The position numbers were made by a program, and so were the translations under genes. A stretch of 44,051 bases of DNA from a virus: positions 1-44,051 of the IMG/VR virus record IMGVR_UViG_3300044940_000601; one strand, 5' to 3'. Positions 1-9,559 of this stretch are shown here, piece after piece (the stretch's first letter is position 1; each line of letters starts with the position of its first letter). A model generated the notes under the pieces. The model was not told the origin of the DNA. It did not search any database and saw nothing but the letters and a program-made list of their open reading frames with translations.

Positions 1-886
1 TATCATTACAATAGAAGTCATAAGTGACTTCTATTGGAGCTCCCACCAATGAAGTTAGTTGATTATTATCACAGTAAAAACTACCACCGATTTCTCTCGG
101 AGCTCCCTCTAGTGAAGTTAATTGATTATTATCACAGTGGAAACTTTCACCGACTTCCATCGGAGCTCCTTCTAATGAATTTAATTCATTATTACTACAT
201 TCGAAAACACCATTTACTTCTCTCAGAGCTCCCATCAGTGAAGTTAATTTATTAAAATTGCAGTAGAAACTGGCACCTACTTGTTTTGGTGCCCCTTTTA
301 GCGTGATCAATTGATTATTTTGACAGTAGAAACTGACACCGACTTGCATCGGACCTCCCTCTAATGAAGTTAATTGATTATTACTACATACGAAATCACC
401 ACCGACTTGCATCGGACCTCCCTCTAATGAAGTTAATCGATTATCACTACAGTAGAAATGACCATTAACTTCTCTCGGAGCTCCCATCAGTGAAGTTAAT
501 TGATTATTACTACATACGAAAACACCACCGACTTCCCCCGGACCTCCTTCTAATGAAGTTAATCGATTATTACGGCAGTAGAAATTGGCACCTACTTGCC
601 TTGGGGCTCCTTTTAGCGTGTTCAATTGATTATTTTGACAGTAGAAACTGATACCGACTTCCCTCGGAGCTCCCTCTAACGAAGTTAATTGATTATTACC
701 ACAGTAAAAATCACCACTTACTATACCAAACCTAAGGGGTAATTTTGATAATCCCCTATTATTTAAATACACATCACCATCTACATTTATAGACCCATCA
801 GTATTTAGAGTATAGTCCGTTATACCATATTGCTGACAAATCTGATCAATTTCGTTAAATTTAGAGGATTCTAGTAGGTATTTCAT
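1..886 (-). CDS. LRR-array protein, cut by left window edge
   Basis: Reading leftward from the ATG at 886, the frame stays open to the window edge. It encodes the family N-cap and exactly 11 full 21-residue repeats, ending at the Cys codon at 8-10, then starts another repeat or the C-cap. Several repeats carry GGP in place of GAP and FVC or FEC in place of FYC, so it is one of the more divergent copies. The first 110 bp or so nearly match 9760-9870 in another paralogue, which suggests exchange between copies. The C-terminus lies outside the window. Confidence 0.88.
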   Translation of the reverse strand, partial: MKYLLESSKFNEIDQICQQYGITDYTLNTDGSINVDGDVYLNNRGLSKLPLRFGIVSGDFYCGNNQLTSLEGAPREVGISFYCQNNQLNTLKGAPRQVGANFYCRNNRLTSLEGGPGEVGGVFVCSNNQLTSLMGAPREVNGHFYCSDNRLTSLEGGPMQVGGDFVCSNNQLTSLEGGPMQVGVSFYCQNNQLITLKGAPKQVGASFYCNFNKLTSLMGALREVNGVFECSNNELNSLEGAPMEVGESFHCDNNQLTSLEGAPREIGGSFYCDNNQLTSLVGAPIEVTYDFYCND

Positions 887-910
887 TTAAATATAATTTT
901 AGAGTATATA

Positions 911-1429
911 TTAAATCTCCCGCATCATTTCCCAAAATCTAAATTCATCTAAGGTTCCATCCCTTCTCCAGATTGAATAATCTTCTTGATTTTTAATAAT
1001 TTCCTCAATTATACCTAAATTATCTAAAATTAGTTGCGGTAGTGGATTATTACTACAATAGAAGCCACCACCCAATTTTCTCGGAGCTCCTACCAGTGAA
1101 GTTAATTGATTACCATAGCAGTAGAAATTGACACCGACTTCCTCCGGAGCTCCCCGGAGGGAGGTTAATCGATTATTACTACAGTAGAAATTGGCACCCA
1201 CTTCTCTCGGAGCTCCCCGGAGGGAAGTTAATTGATTATTATGACAATAAAAATCAACAATTACTATACCGAACTTAAGGGGCAATTTTGATAGTCCTCT
1301 GTTGGTTAAATCCACATCACCATCTACATCGATAGATCCATCCCCATTTAGAGTATAGTTTTCTATACCATATTGCTGGCAAATCTGATGAATTTCGTTA
1401 AATTTAGAGGATTCTAGTAAATATTTCAT
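911..1429 (-). CDS. LRR-array protein with 3 repeats
   Basis: 172 residues, the shortest intact member: N-cap, three full repeats and C-cap ending EMMREI. The N-cap reads FGIVIVDFYC where most copies have FGIVSG.FYC. It starts at the family MKYLLESSKF and its stop overlaps the TATATATTAAAT element at 905-916 that precedes the next gene. With only three repeats it would form a very short solenoid. Function unknown. Confidence 0.88.
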   Translation of the reverse strand: MKYLLESSKFNEIHQICQQYGIENYTLNGDGSIDVDGDVDLTNRGLSKLPLKFGIVIVDFYCHNNQLTSLRGAPREVGANFYCSNNRLTSLRGAPEEVGVNFYCYGNQLTSLVGAPRKLGGGFYCSNNPLPQLILDNLGIIEEIIKNQEDYSIWRRDGTLDEFRFWEMMREI

Positions 1430-1454
1430 TTACATATTAAATTTAGAGTATATA

Positions 1455-1929
1455 TTAAATATCCTGCATCATTTCCCTAAATCTAAATTCATCTAAGGTT
1501 CCATCCATTCTCCAGATTGAATAATCTTCTTGATGATTTCCTGAATTATACCTAAATTATCTAAAATTAGTTGCGGCAGTGGATTATTAATACAGTAGAA
1601 GCCACCGCCCAATTTTCTTGGAGCTCCTAACAGTGAAGTTAATTGATTGTAATATCAGTAGAAATTGACACCGACTTCCTCCGGAGCTCCCTCTAGTGAA
1701 GTTAGTTGATTATCTTGGCAATAGAAATTACCACTTACCATACCAAACTTAAGGGACAATTTCGATAATCCCCTATTATATAAATCTACATCACCACTCA
1801 CATCTATAGATCCGTCAGGATTTAGAGTATACTTTTTTATACCAGTTTTCCAGTTCAATCTCAGTTTCTATTTCCGGCAAATCTGATCGATTTTTTTTTA
1901 AATATCGAGTATTCTAGTATGTATTTCAT
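1455..1929 (-). pseudogene. Decayed LRR-array copy
   Basis: Sequence matching the family can be followed from an ATG at 1929 to the family stop at 1455, but the frame is broken. The N-cap helix region (about 1845-1905) is replaced by unrelated sequence with a T run. An in-frame stop interrupts a repeat near 1650 where other copies read a Tyr-Gly or Tyr-Asn codon pair. The C-cap has lost bases near 1530, where the Lys-Asn-Gln-Glu stretch should be. Only the fragment 1655-1858 remains open. This is the clearest dead copy inside the array. Confidence 0.8.
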
Positions 1930-1940
1930 TAGTGTATATA

Positions 1941-2963
1941 TTAAAATTCCGACATCATTTCCCGGAATCTAAATTCGTCTATGGTTCCATCCCTTCTCCA
2001 GATTGAATAATCTTCTTGATTCTTGATGATATATTTAATCACATATAGATTATCTAAAATTAATTTAGGTAGTGGATTATTATAGCAGTAGAAATTACCA
2101 CCCACTTCTGTTGGGGCACCACACAATGAGGTTAATTTATTATAAGTGCAAAAGAAATCACCACCGACTTCTCTAGGAGCTCCCTCTAATGAAGTTAATT
2201 TATTACGATTACAGTAGAAATCACCACCCACTTCTCTCGGAGCTCCCTGGAGTGAAGTTAATTTATTATTACTACATTCAAAGGTGGCACCTACTTTTTC
2301 AGGAGCTCCCTCCAGCGAAATTAATTGATTATCATTACAGAGGAAATCAGCACCCACTTCTCTCGGAGCTCCGTCCAGTGAAGTTAATTGATTATAATAA
2401 CAGTAGAAATCACCACCCACTTCTCTCGGAGCTCCCTGGAGTGAAGTTAATTTATTATAACTACAGTAGAAATCACCGGGGACTTCTCTCGGAGCACCCT
2501 CCAATGAAGTTAGTTGATTATTATCACAGTAAAAACTACCACCGACTTCTCTCGGAGCTCCCCGGAGGGAAGTTAATTGATTATAAATACAGGAGAAATT
2601 ATCACCCACTTCCCGAGGAGCTCCCTCCAGTGAAATTAATTGATTATTATAACAGTAGAAATTGGCACCGACTTCCCTCGGAGCTCCCCGGAGGGAAGTT
2701 AATTGGTTATTACCACAGTAGAAATTGGCACCCACTTCCATCGGACTTCCCTCCAGTGAAGTTAATTGATTATTATAGCAATAAAAGCTGCCACTTACTA
2801 TACCAAATCTAACCGGTAATTCTGATAGACTTTTGTAGGCTAAATCTACATCACCATCCACATCGATGGATCCATCCCCATTTAGAGTATAGTTTTTTAT
2901 ACCATATTGCTGGCAAATCTGATCAATTTCGTTAAATTTAGAGGATTCTAGTAGGTATTTCAT
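1941..2963 (-). CDS. LRR-array protein with 11 repeats
   Basis: 340 residues: N-cap (MKYLLESSKFNEID), 11 repeats, and a C-cap ending MMSEF. The last sense codon is TTT where other copies have ATT, yet TTT-TAA still keeps the TTTTAATATATA element intact. Several repeats replace FYC with FSC, FLC, FEC or FFC, so the residue before the conserved Cys is tolerant while the Cys is not. It lies just upstream, in transcription order, of the decayed copy at 1455-1929. Confidence 0.9.
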   Translation of the reverse strand: MKYLLESSKFNEIDQICQQYGIKNYTLNGDGSIDVDGDVDLAYKSLSELPVRFGIVSGSFYCYNNQLTSLEGSPMEVGANFYCGNNQLTSLRGAPREVGANFYCYNNQLISLEGAPREVGDNFSCIYNQLTSLRGAPREVGGSFYCDNNQLTSLEGAPREVPGDFYCSYNKLTSLQGAPREVGGDFYCYYNQLTSLDGAPREVGADFLCNDNQLISLEGAPEKVGATFECSNNKLTSLQGAPREVGGDFYCNRNKLTSLEGAPREVGGDFFCTYNKLTSLCGAPTEVGGNFYCYNNPLPKLILDNLYVIKYIIKNQEDYSIWRRDGTIDEFRFREMMSEF

Positions 2964-2987
2964 TTAAGTATAATTTTAGAGTATATA

Positions 2988-3758
2988 TTAAATTTCCCGC
3001 ATCATTTCCCTAAATCTAAACTTATCTAGTGTTCCATCCCTTCTCCAGATTGAATAATCTTCTTGATTTTTGATAATTTCCTCAATTATACCTAAATTAT
3101 ATAAAATTAGTTGCGGCAGTGGATTATTACTACAGTAGAAGCCACCACCCAATTTTCTCGGAGCTCCCCTCAATGAAGTTAATTGATTACCATAGCAGTA
3201 GAAATTGGCACCGACTTTCTCCGGAGCTCCCCGGAGGGAGGTTAATCGATTATTACTACAGTAGAAATTGGCACCCACTTCTCTCGGAGCTCCATCTAAT
3301 GAAGTTAGTTGATTATTATAGCAATAGAAACTACCACCAACTTCCTTCGGAGCTCCCTCTAATGAAGTTAGCCGATTATATTCACAATAGAAGCTACCAC
3401 CGACTTCTACCGGAGCTCCATCTAATGAAGTTAGTTGATTATTATAACAGTAGAAATCACCGGGTACTTCTCTCGGAGCCCCTTTTAATGAAGTTAATTG
3501 GTTATTATAACAGTGGAAATTGGCACCGACTTCACTCGGAGCTCCCCGGAGGGAAATTAATCGATTATTATGACAATAAAAATCACCACTTACTATACCG
3601 AACTTAAGGGGTAATTCTGATAATCCCCTATTGATTAAATCCACATCACCATCCACATCAATAGATCCATCTCCATTTAGAGTATAGTTTTCTATGTCAT
3701 ATTGCTGACAAATCCGATCAATTTGGTTAAATTTGGAGGATTCTAGTAAATATTTCAT
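2988..3758 (-). CDS. LRR-array protein with 7 repeats
   Basis: 256 residues with seven repeats. Part of it (about 3395-3480) is nearly the same as a stretch of the 4705-5790 gene (about 5230-5320), including the PGDFYC repeat, which points to recent exchange or duplication. The C-cap reads LYNLGIIEEII and LDKFRF, small departures from the family. Ends MMREI with the stop inside the shared AT element at 2982-2993. Confidence 0.9.
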   Translation of the reverse strand: MKYLLESSKFNQIDRICQQYDIENYTLNGDGSIDVDGDVDLINRGLSELPLKFGIVSGDFYCHNNRLISLRGAPSEVGANFHCYNNQLTSLKGAPREVPGDFYCYNNQLTSLDGAPVEVGGSFYCEYNRLTSLEGAPKEVGGSFYCYNNQLTSLDGAPREVGANFYCSNNRLTSLRGAPEKVGANFYCYGNQLTSLRGAPRKLGGGFYCSNNPLPQLILYNLGIIEEIIKNQEDYSIWRRDGTLDKFRFREMMREI

Positions 3759-3783
3759 TTACATATTAAATTTAGAGTATATA

Positions 3784-4680
3784 TTAAATCTCCCGCATCA
3801 TTTCCCAAAATCTAAACTCATCTAAGGTTCCATCCCTTCTCCAGATTGAATAATCTTCTTGATACTTGATGATATGTTTAATAATATCTAGATTATCTAA
3901 AATTAGTTGGGGGAGTGGATTATTAAAACAGTAGAAATCACCACCGATTTCTCTCGGAGCTCCCTCCAGTGAAGTTAATTGATTATTACTACATACGAAA
4001 ACACCACCGACTTGCATCGGACCTCCCTCTAATGAAGTTAATTGATTACTACTGCAGTGGAAATTAGCACCTACTTCTCTTGGGGCTCCTTCCAGTGAAG
4101 TTAATTGATTACCATAGCAGTAGAAATTGGCACCGACTTTCTCCGGAGCTCCCCGGAGGGAAGTTAATTGATTATTATGGCAGTAGAAATTGGCACCGAC
4201 TTCTCTCGGACCCCCTTCTAATGAAGTTAAATAATTATTATAGCAATAGAAACTACCACCAACTTCCTTCGGAGCTACCTCTAATGAAGTTAGCCGATTA
4301 TATTCACAATAGAAGCTACCACTGACTTCTACCGGAGCTCCCTCTAATGAAGTTAGTTGATTATTATAACAATAGAAACTACCACCAACTTCCTTCGGAG
4401 CCCCTTTTAATGAAGTTAGTTTATTATTGTTGCAGTAGAAATCACCGCGGACTTCTCTCTGAGCTCCCCGGAGGGAAGTTAATCGATTATTATGACAATA
4501 AAAGCTGCCACTTACTATACCAAACTTAAGGGGTAATTCTGATAATCCCATATTGATTAAATCCACATCACCATCTACATCAATAGACCCATCTCCATTT
4601 AGAGTATATTTTTCTATACCATATTGCTGGCAAATCTGATCAATTTGATTAAATTTAGAGGATTCTAGTAGGTATTTCAT
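3784..4680 (-). CDS. LRR-array protein with 9 repeats
   Basis: 298 residues, nine repeats. It contains some odd repeats: GAQREVRG in place of GAPREVGG, VAPKEV in place of GAPKEV, and NNYLTSL where Gln, Lys or Arg is usual before Leu. Its last repeats and C-cap (FNNPLPQLI) closely resemble those of the neighbouring 4705-5790 gene, so the 3' halves of the two genes look homogenised. Function unknown. Confidence 0.9.
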   Translation of the reverse strand: MKYLLESSKFNQIDQICQQYGIEKYTLNGDGSIDVDGDVDLINMGLSELPLKFGIVSGSFYCHNNRLTSLRGAQREVRGDFYCNNNKLTSLKGAPKEVGGSFYCYNNQLTSLEGAPVEVSGSFYCEYNRLTSLEVAPKEVGGSFYCYNNYLTSLEGGPREVGANFYCHNNQLTSLRGAPEKVGANFYCYGNQLTSLEGAPREVGANFHCSSNQLTSLEGGPMQVGGVFVCSNNQLTSLEGAPREIGGDFYCFNNPLPQLILDNLDIIKHIIKYQEDYSIWRRDGTLDEFRFWEMMREI

Positions 4681-4704
4681 TTAAGTATAATTTTAGACTA
4701 TATA

Positions 4705-5790
4705 TTAAATATCCCTCATCAATTCACTAAATCTAAATTCATCTAAGGTTCCGTCCCTTCTCCAAATTGAATAATCTTCTTGATACTTGATAATTTCCTT
4801 AATCTTAGACATATTATCTAAAATTAATCGGGGGAGTGGATTATTAAAACAGTAGAAATCACCACCGATTTCTCTCGGAGCTCCCTCCAGTGAAGTTAAT
4901 TGATTATTACTACATACGAAAACACCACCGACTTGCATTGGACCTCCCTCTAATGAAGTTAATTGATTATTATAACAGTAGAAATTGGCACCGACTTCTA
5001 TCGGAGACCCTTCTAATGAAGTTAATTTATTATCATTACAGTATAAATCACTACCGATTTCCCTCGGGGCTCCCCTCAATGAAGTTAATTGATTATTACC
5101 ACAGTAAAAATTACCACCCACTTTTTTCGGAGCTCCATCTAATGAAGTTAATTGATTATTATAGCAATAGAAACTACCACCAACTTCCTTCGGAGCTCCC
5201 TCTAATAAAGTTAGCTGATTATATTCACAATAGAAGCTACCACCGACTTCTACCGGAGCTCCATCTAATGAAGTTAGTTGATTATTATAACAGTAGAAAT
5301 CACCGGGCACTTCTCTCGGGGCCCCTTTTAATGAAGTTAATTGGTTATTATAACAGTGGAAATTGGCACCGACTTCACTCGGAGCTCCCTCCAATGAAGT
5401 TAGCTGATTATATTCACAATAGAAGCTACCACCGACTTCTACCGGAGCTCCATCTAATGAAGTTAGTTGATTATTATAACAATATAAACCACCACCAACT
5501 TCCTTCGGAGCCCCTTTTAATGAGCTTAATTGGTTATTATAACAGTGGAAATTGGCACCGACTTCACTCGGAGCTCCCCGGAGGGAAGTTAATCGATTAT
5601 TATGACAATAAAAGTTGCCACTTACTATACCAAATCTAAGGGGTAATTCTGATAGACTTTTGTAGGCTAAATCTACATCACCATCCACATCGATAGATCC
5701 ATCCCCATTTAAAGTATAGTCCCTTATACCATATTGCTGGCAAATCTGATCAATTTCCTTAAATTTGGAAGATTCTAGTAAGTATTTCAT
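4705..5790 (-). CDS. LRR-array protein with 12 repeats and an internal three-repeat duplication
   Basis: 361 residues from the family start MKYLLESSKFKEID at 5790. An ATG 36 bases further upstream is open, but those codons run through the stop region of the mini-gene at 5802-5915, so it was rejected. Two adjacent blocks of three repeats (SEVGANFHC, then a variable repeat, then VEVGGSFYC) are offset by exactly 189 bp, seen for example at 5223 and 5412. This is a recent in-frame tandem duplication of three repeat units. Its stop lies in the AT element at 4699-4710. Confidence 0.9.
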   Translation of the reverse strand: MKYLLESSKFKEIDQICQQYGIRDYTLNGDGSIDVDGDVDLAYKSLSELPLRFGIVSGNFYCHNNRLTSLRGAPSEVGANFHCYNNQLSSLKGAPKEVGGGLYCYNNQLTSLDGAPVEVGGSFYCEYNQLTSLEGAPSEVGANFHCYNNQLTSLKGAPREVPGDFYCYNNQLTSLDGAPVEVGGSFYCEYNQLTLLEGAPKEVGGSFYCYNNQLTSLDGAPKKVGGNFYCGNNQLTSLRGAPREIGSDLYCNDNKLTSLEGSPIEVGANFYCYNNQLTSLEGGPMQVGGVFVCSNNQLTSLEGAPREIGGDFYCFNNPLPRLILDNMSKIKEIIKYQEDYSIWRRDGTLDEFRFSELMRDI

Positions 5791-5801
5791 TAGTGTATAT
5801 A

Positions 5802-5915
5802 TTAAATATCCCGCATCATTTCCCAAAATCTAAACTCATCTAGGGTTCCATCCCTTCTCCAGATTGAATAATCTTCAATTTGGTTAAATTTGGAGGATTT
5901 TATTAGATGTTTCAT
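5802..5915 (-). CDS. Repeat-less LRR-array mini-gene, 37 aa
   Basis: An open frame of 37 codons joins the first 13 residues of the family N-cap (MKHLIKSSKFNQI) directly to the last 24 of the C-cap (EDYSIWRRDG, then LDEFRFWEMMRDI). All repeats and most of both caps are missing, yet the join is in frame and the usual AT element and stop overlap are kept. It is most simply a deletion derivative of a full-length copy. Whether the peptide is made, or the unit only persists as a promoter-bearing scar, cannot be told from sequence. Confidence 0.6.
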   Translation of the reverse strand: MKHLIKSSKFNQIEDYSIWRRDGTLDEFRFWEMMRDI

Positions 5916-5944
5916 TAGGATATATATTAAATTTAGAGTATATA

Positions 5945-6589
5945 TTAAATATCCCGCATCAATTCACTAAATCTAAATTCATCTAGTGTTCCATCTTTTC
6001 TCCAGATTGAATAGTCTTTTTGATACTTGATAATATGTTTAATCATATCCATATTATCTAAAATTAATCGGGGGAGTGGATTAATATAGCAACGGAAATC
6101 ACCACCGACTTCTCGCGGAGCTCCACGTAATGAAGTTAATTGATTATCAATACAGTTGAAATCACCACCTACTTTTCGCGGAGCTCCCTCCAATGATGTT
6201 AATTGATTATAATAACAGTAGAAACTAGTACCTACTTCCCTTGGAGCTCCTGATAATGAAATCAATTGATTATTATTGCAGTAGAAACCGGCACCCACTT
6301 CCCTTGGAGCTCCTTCTAGATTAGTCAATTGATTACCATAGCAGTAGAAATTACCACCTACTTCTATAGGAGCTCCCTTCAGTGTAGTTAATTGATTACG
6401 ATGACAGTAGAAATTAGCACTTACTATACCAAACTTAAGTGGTAATTCTGATAGACCTTGATAAGACAAATCCACATCACCATCTACATCAATAGATCCA
6501 TCCCCATTTACAGTATATTTTTTTATATCAAATTTCTTGCAAATCTGATCAATTTGGTTAAATTTAGAGGATTCTAGTAGGTATTTCAT
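5945..6589 (-). CDS. LRR-array protein with 5 repeats
   Basis: 214 residues with five repeats. Its N-cap reads ICKKFDIKKYTVNGDG and LSYQGLSELP, set apart from the ICQQYGI type of most copies. It also uses LTNLEGAP and LISLSGAP in its repeats. The C-cap ends SELMRDI, shared only with the 4705-5790 gene, so the C-cap seems to have been exchanged independently of the N-cap. Confidence 0.9.
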   Translation of the reverse strand: MKYLLESSKFNQIDQICKKFDIKKYTVNGDGSIDVDGDVDLSYQGLSELPLKFGIVSANFYCHRNQLTTLKGAPIEVGGNFYCYGNQLTNLEGAPREVGAGFYCNNNQLISLSGAPREVGTSFYCYYNQLTSLEGAPRKVGGDFNCIDNQLTSLRGAPREVGGDFRCYINPLPRLILDNMDMIKHIIKYQKDYSIWRKDGTLDEFRFSELMRDI

Positions 6590-6614
6590 TTACATATTAA
6601 ATTTAGAGTATATA

Positions 6615-7637
6615 TTAAATATCCTGCATCATTTCCCTAAATCTAAACTCATCTAGGGTTCCATCACTTCTCCAGATTGAATAATCTTCTTGATTCTTAA
6701 TGATGTGTTTAATCATAGTCAAATTATCAAAAATTAGTTCAGGAAGTGGATTACCATAGCAGTAGAAGTCACCACCAACTTCTCTCGGAGCACCCCTCAA
6801 TGAAGTTAATTGGTTATCATAGCAGTAGAAGTCACCACTGACTTCCTCCGGAGCCCCTATCAATGAAGTTAATTTATTATTACTACAGTGGAAATTACCG
6901 CCGACTTGATACGGAGCTCCCCTCAATGAAGTTAATTGATTAAAATAACAATAGAAACTACCACCGACCTCCTTTGGAGCTCCCTCCAGTGTGGTCAATT
7001 GATTATTATCACAGTAGAAACCTAAACCCACTTCTCTCGGAGCTCCCTCCAGTGTAGTTAATTTATTATCATTACAATAGAAATTACCACCCACTTCCCC
7101 CGGAGCCCCCTCCAGTGAAGTTAATTGATTATAATCACAGTAGAAGCTACCACCGACTTCTATCGGAGACCCCTCTAATGAAGTTAATTTATTATCATTA
7201 CAGCATAAATCACCGGGCACTTCTCTTGGAGCTCCCTTCAATGAAGTTAATTGATTATAATCACAGTAGAAGCCACCACCGACTTCTACCGGAGACCCCT
7301 CTAATGAAGTTAACTTATTATCATTGCAGTATAAATCACCGCCTACTTTTCTCGGAGATCCCCACAGTGAAGTTAATTGATTATTATAGCAATAGAAACT
7401 ACCACCAACTTCCTTCGGAGCTCCTTCTAGTAAAGTTAATCGATTATCTTGACAATAGAAATTACCACTTACTATACCAAACCTAAGGGGTAATTTTGAT
7501 AATCTCCTATTGTTTAAATACACACCACCATCCACATCGATAGACCCGTCAGGATTTGGAGTATAATTTTCTATACCAAATTCCTTGCAAATCTGATCAA
7601 TTTTGTTAAATTTGGAGGATTCTAGTAAATATTTCAT
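6615..7637 (-). CDS. LRR-array protein with 11 repeats
   Basis: 340 residues, 11 repeats. Two adjacent two-repeat blocks (GSP.EVGG.FYCDYN followed by GAPREVPG or GAPGEVGG) lie 126 bp apart, at about 7155 and 7281, a recent duplication of two units. The C-cap and the last repeat (6690-6790) are nearly identical to 9630-9735 of another copy. One repeat has LCC in place of FYC. Confidence 0.9.
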   Translation of the reverse strand: MKYLLESSKFNKIDQICKEFGIENYTPNPDGSIDVDGGVYLNNRRLSKLPLRFGIVSGNFYCQDNRLTLLEGAPKEVGGSFYCYNNQLTSLWGSPRKVGGDLYCNDNKLTSLEGSPVEVGGGFYCDYNQLTSLKGAPREVPGDLCCNDNKLTSLEGSPIEVGGSFYCDYNQLTSLEGAPGEVGGNFYCNDNKLTTLEGAPREVGLGFYCDNNQLTTLEGAPKEVGGSFYCYFNQLTSLRGAPYQVGGNFHCSNNKLTSLIGAPEEVSGDFYCYDNQLTSLRGAPREVGGDFYCYGNPLPELIFDNLTMIKHIIKNQEDYSIWRSDGTLDEFRFREMMQDI

Positions 7638-7662
7638 TTACATATTAAATTTACAGTATATA

Positions 7663-8748
7663 TTAAATATCCCGCATCATTTCCCTAAATCTAAATTCAT
7701 TTAAAGTTCCGTCCCTTCTCCAGATTGAATAATCTTCTTGATTTTTAATAATTTTCTTAATCTTAGCCATATTATCTAAAATCAGTTGGGGTAGTGGATT
7801 ATTATGGCAGCGGAAATTGGCACCCACTTCTCTCGGAGCCCCTTCTAGTGTAGTCAATTTATTATTATTACAGTAGAAATTACCACCCACTTCTCTCGGA
7901 GCTCCCTGCAGCGAAGTTAATTGATTATTTTCACAGTGAAAATTAGCACCCACTTCTTTCGGAGCTCCCTGCAGCGAAGTTAATTGATTGTAGTCACAGT
8001 AAAAATTGGCACTGACTTCTGCAGGAGCTCCCTCTAGTGAAGTTAATTTATTATCATAACAGTAGAAATTGCCACCCACTTCTCTCGGAGCACCCCTCAA
8101 TGAAGTTAATTGGTTATTATAGCAGTAGAAACCACCACTGACTTCCTCCGGAGCCCCTCTCAATGAAGTTAATTTATTATTATGACAGTAGAAATCACCG
8201 CCCACTTCTCTCGGAGCTCCCTCCAGTGAAGTTAATTGATTATATTGACAGTAGAAAGCACCACCAACTCCCATCGGGGCATACTCCAGTGAAGTTAATT
8301 TATTATAAGCACAGTAAAAATTACCACCCACTTCCATAGGAGCTCCCCTTAATGAAGTTAATTGATTATTATAGCAGTAGAAATTGGCATTTATTTCCCT
8401 CGGAGACCCCTCTAATGAAGTTAATTTATTATCATTACAGTATAAATCACCACCTACTATTCTTGGAGCTCCCCTCAATGAAGTTAATTGATTATCATAG
8501 CAATGGAAACTGGCACCCACTTCTATCGGAGCTCCCTCTAGTGAAGTTAATTTATTATCACTACAATAGAAACTACCACTGACTTTACCGAACTTAACTG
8601 GAAATTTTGATAATCCCTTATTATTTAAATCCACATCACCATCTACATCGATAGACCCGTCTGCATTTAGAGTATAATTTTCTATACCAAATTGCTGACA
8701 AATCTGATCAATTTCGTTAAATCTGGAGGATTCTATTAGGTATTTCAC
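7663..8748 (-). CDS. LRR-array protein with 12 repeats
   Basis: 361 residues, 12 repeats, starting MKYLIESSRF. A stretch of about 155 bp (8041-8200) matches 10736-10895 in the 10545-11504 gene with only a handful of differences, although flanking repeats differ; this is a mosaic pattern. One repeat reads LEYAPMGV in place of LEGAP.EV. The C-cap includes LNEFRFREMMRDI. Confidence 0.9.
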   Translation of the reverse strand: MKYLIESSRFNEIDQICQQFGIENYTLNADGSIDVDGDVDLNNKGLSKFPVKFGKVSGSFYCSDNKLTSLEGAPIEVGASFHCYDNQLTSLRGAPRIVGGDLYCNDNKLTSLEGSPREINANFYCYNNQLTSLRGAPMEVGGNFYCAYNKLTSLEYAPMGVGGAFYCQYNQLTSLEGAPREVGGDFYCHNNKLTSLRGAPEEVSGGFYCYNNQLTSLRGAPREVGGNFYCYDNKLTSLEGAPAEVSANFYCDYNQLTSLQGAPKEVGANFHCENNQLTSLQGAPREVGGNFYCNNNKLTTLEGAPREVGANFRCHNNPLPQLILDNMAKIKKIIKNQEDYSIWRRDGTLNEFRFREMMRDI

Positions 8749-8777
8749 TAATGTGTATATTAAATTTAAATTATATA

Positions 8778-9548
8778 TTAAATTTCCTGCATCATTTCCC
8801 TAAATCTAAATTCATTTAAGGTTCCGTCCCTTCTCCAGATTGAATAATCTTCTTGATTTTTAATAATTTCCTTAATTTTAGCCATATTATCTAAAATTAA
8901 TTGGGGGAGTGGATTATTAAGGCAGTAGAAGCCACGACTCACTTCCTTCGGAGCTCCCAACAATGAAGTTAATCTGTTATTTTGACAGCGGAAATCACCA
9001 TCGACTTCTTTCGGAGCTCCACTTAATGAAGTTAATTTATTATTATTGCAGTAAAAATCACCACCCACTTTTATTGGAGCCCCTTCTAGTGTGGTTAATT
9101 GATTATAAATGCAGGAGAAAATACCTCTGACTTCTCTCGGAGCTCCCTTCAGTGTAGTTAATTTATTATAACTACAGTAGAAATCGACACCTACTTCACT
9201 CGGAGCCCCTCGCAATGAAGTTAATCGATTATTGCTGCAGTAGAAATTGGCACCTACTTCTCTCGGAGCACCCTCTAATGAAGTTAATTTATTATAACCA
9301 CAATAAAAATCACCACCGACCTCTCTCGGAGCTCCCCACAATGAAATTAATTGATTATTATTACTGTAAAAACCACCACTTACTATACCAAACCTGACCG
9401 GTAATTCTGATAATCCTCTATTGGTTAAATTTACATCACCATCCACATTGATGGACCCATCTGGATTTGGAGTGTAATTTTCTATACCATATTTTTGGCA
9501 AATTTGATCAATTTGTTTAAATTTAGAAGATTCTATCAGATATTTCAT
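8778..9548 (-). CDS. LRR-array protein with 7 repeats
   Basis: 256 residues, seven repeats, starting MKYLIESSKFKQID. It is one of the copies with Asn in the N-cap (NVDGDVNLTNRGL). The first repeat has FYS where Cys is otherwise nearly invariant. The C-cap shares LNEFRF and NMAKIK with the 7663-8748 gene. Only 5 bp separate its start from the AT element at 9554-9565, the short spacing class. Confidence 0.9.
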   Translation of the reverse strand: MKYLIESSKFKQIDQICQKYGIENYTPNPDGSINVDGDVNLTNRGLSELPVRFGIVSGGFYSNNNQLISLWGAPREVGGDFYCGYNKLTSLEGAPREVGANFYCSNNRLTSLRGAPSEVGVDFYCSYNKLTTLKGAPREVRGIFSCIYNQLTTLEGAPIKVGGDFYCNNNKLTSLSGAPKEVDGDFRCQNNRLTSLLGAPKEVSRGFYCLNNPLPQLILDNMAKIKEIIKNQEDYSIWRRDGTLNEFRFREMMQEI

Positions 9549-9559
9549 TGTGATATATA

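Noticed and set aside
2189-2812. Long plus-strand open frames through the LRR array (also 3119-3607, 4890-5639 and others)
   Set aside because: They read KLIDYY..RN-type repeats, which are the exact antisense of the LRR repeat; they are by-products of the 63-bp periodicity and lack the leader element.
5791-5826. Upstream ATG extending the 4705-5790 gene by 12 codons
   Set aside because: The extra codons run through the stop region of the mini-gene and the AT element, and break the family start MKYLLESS.
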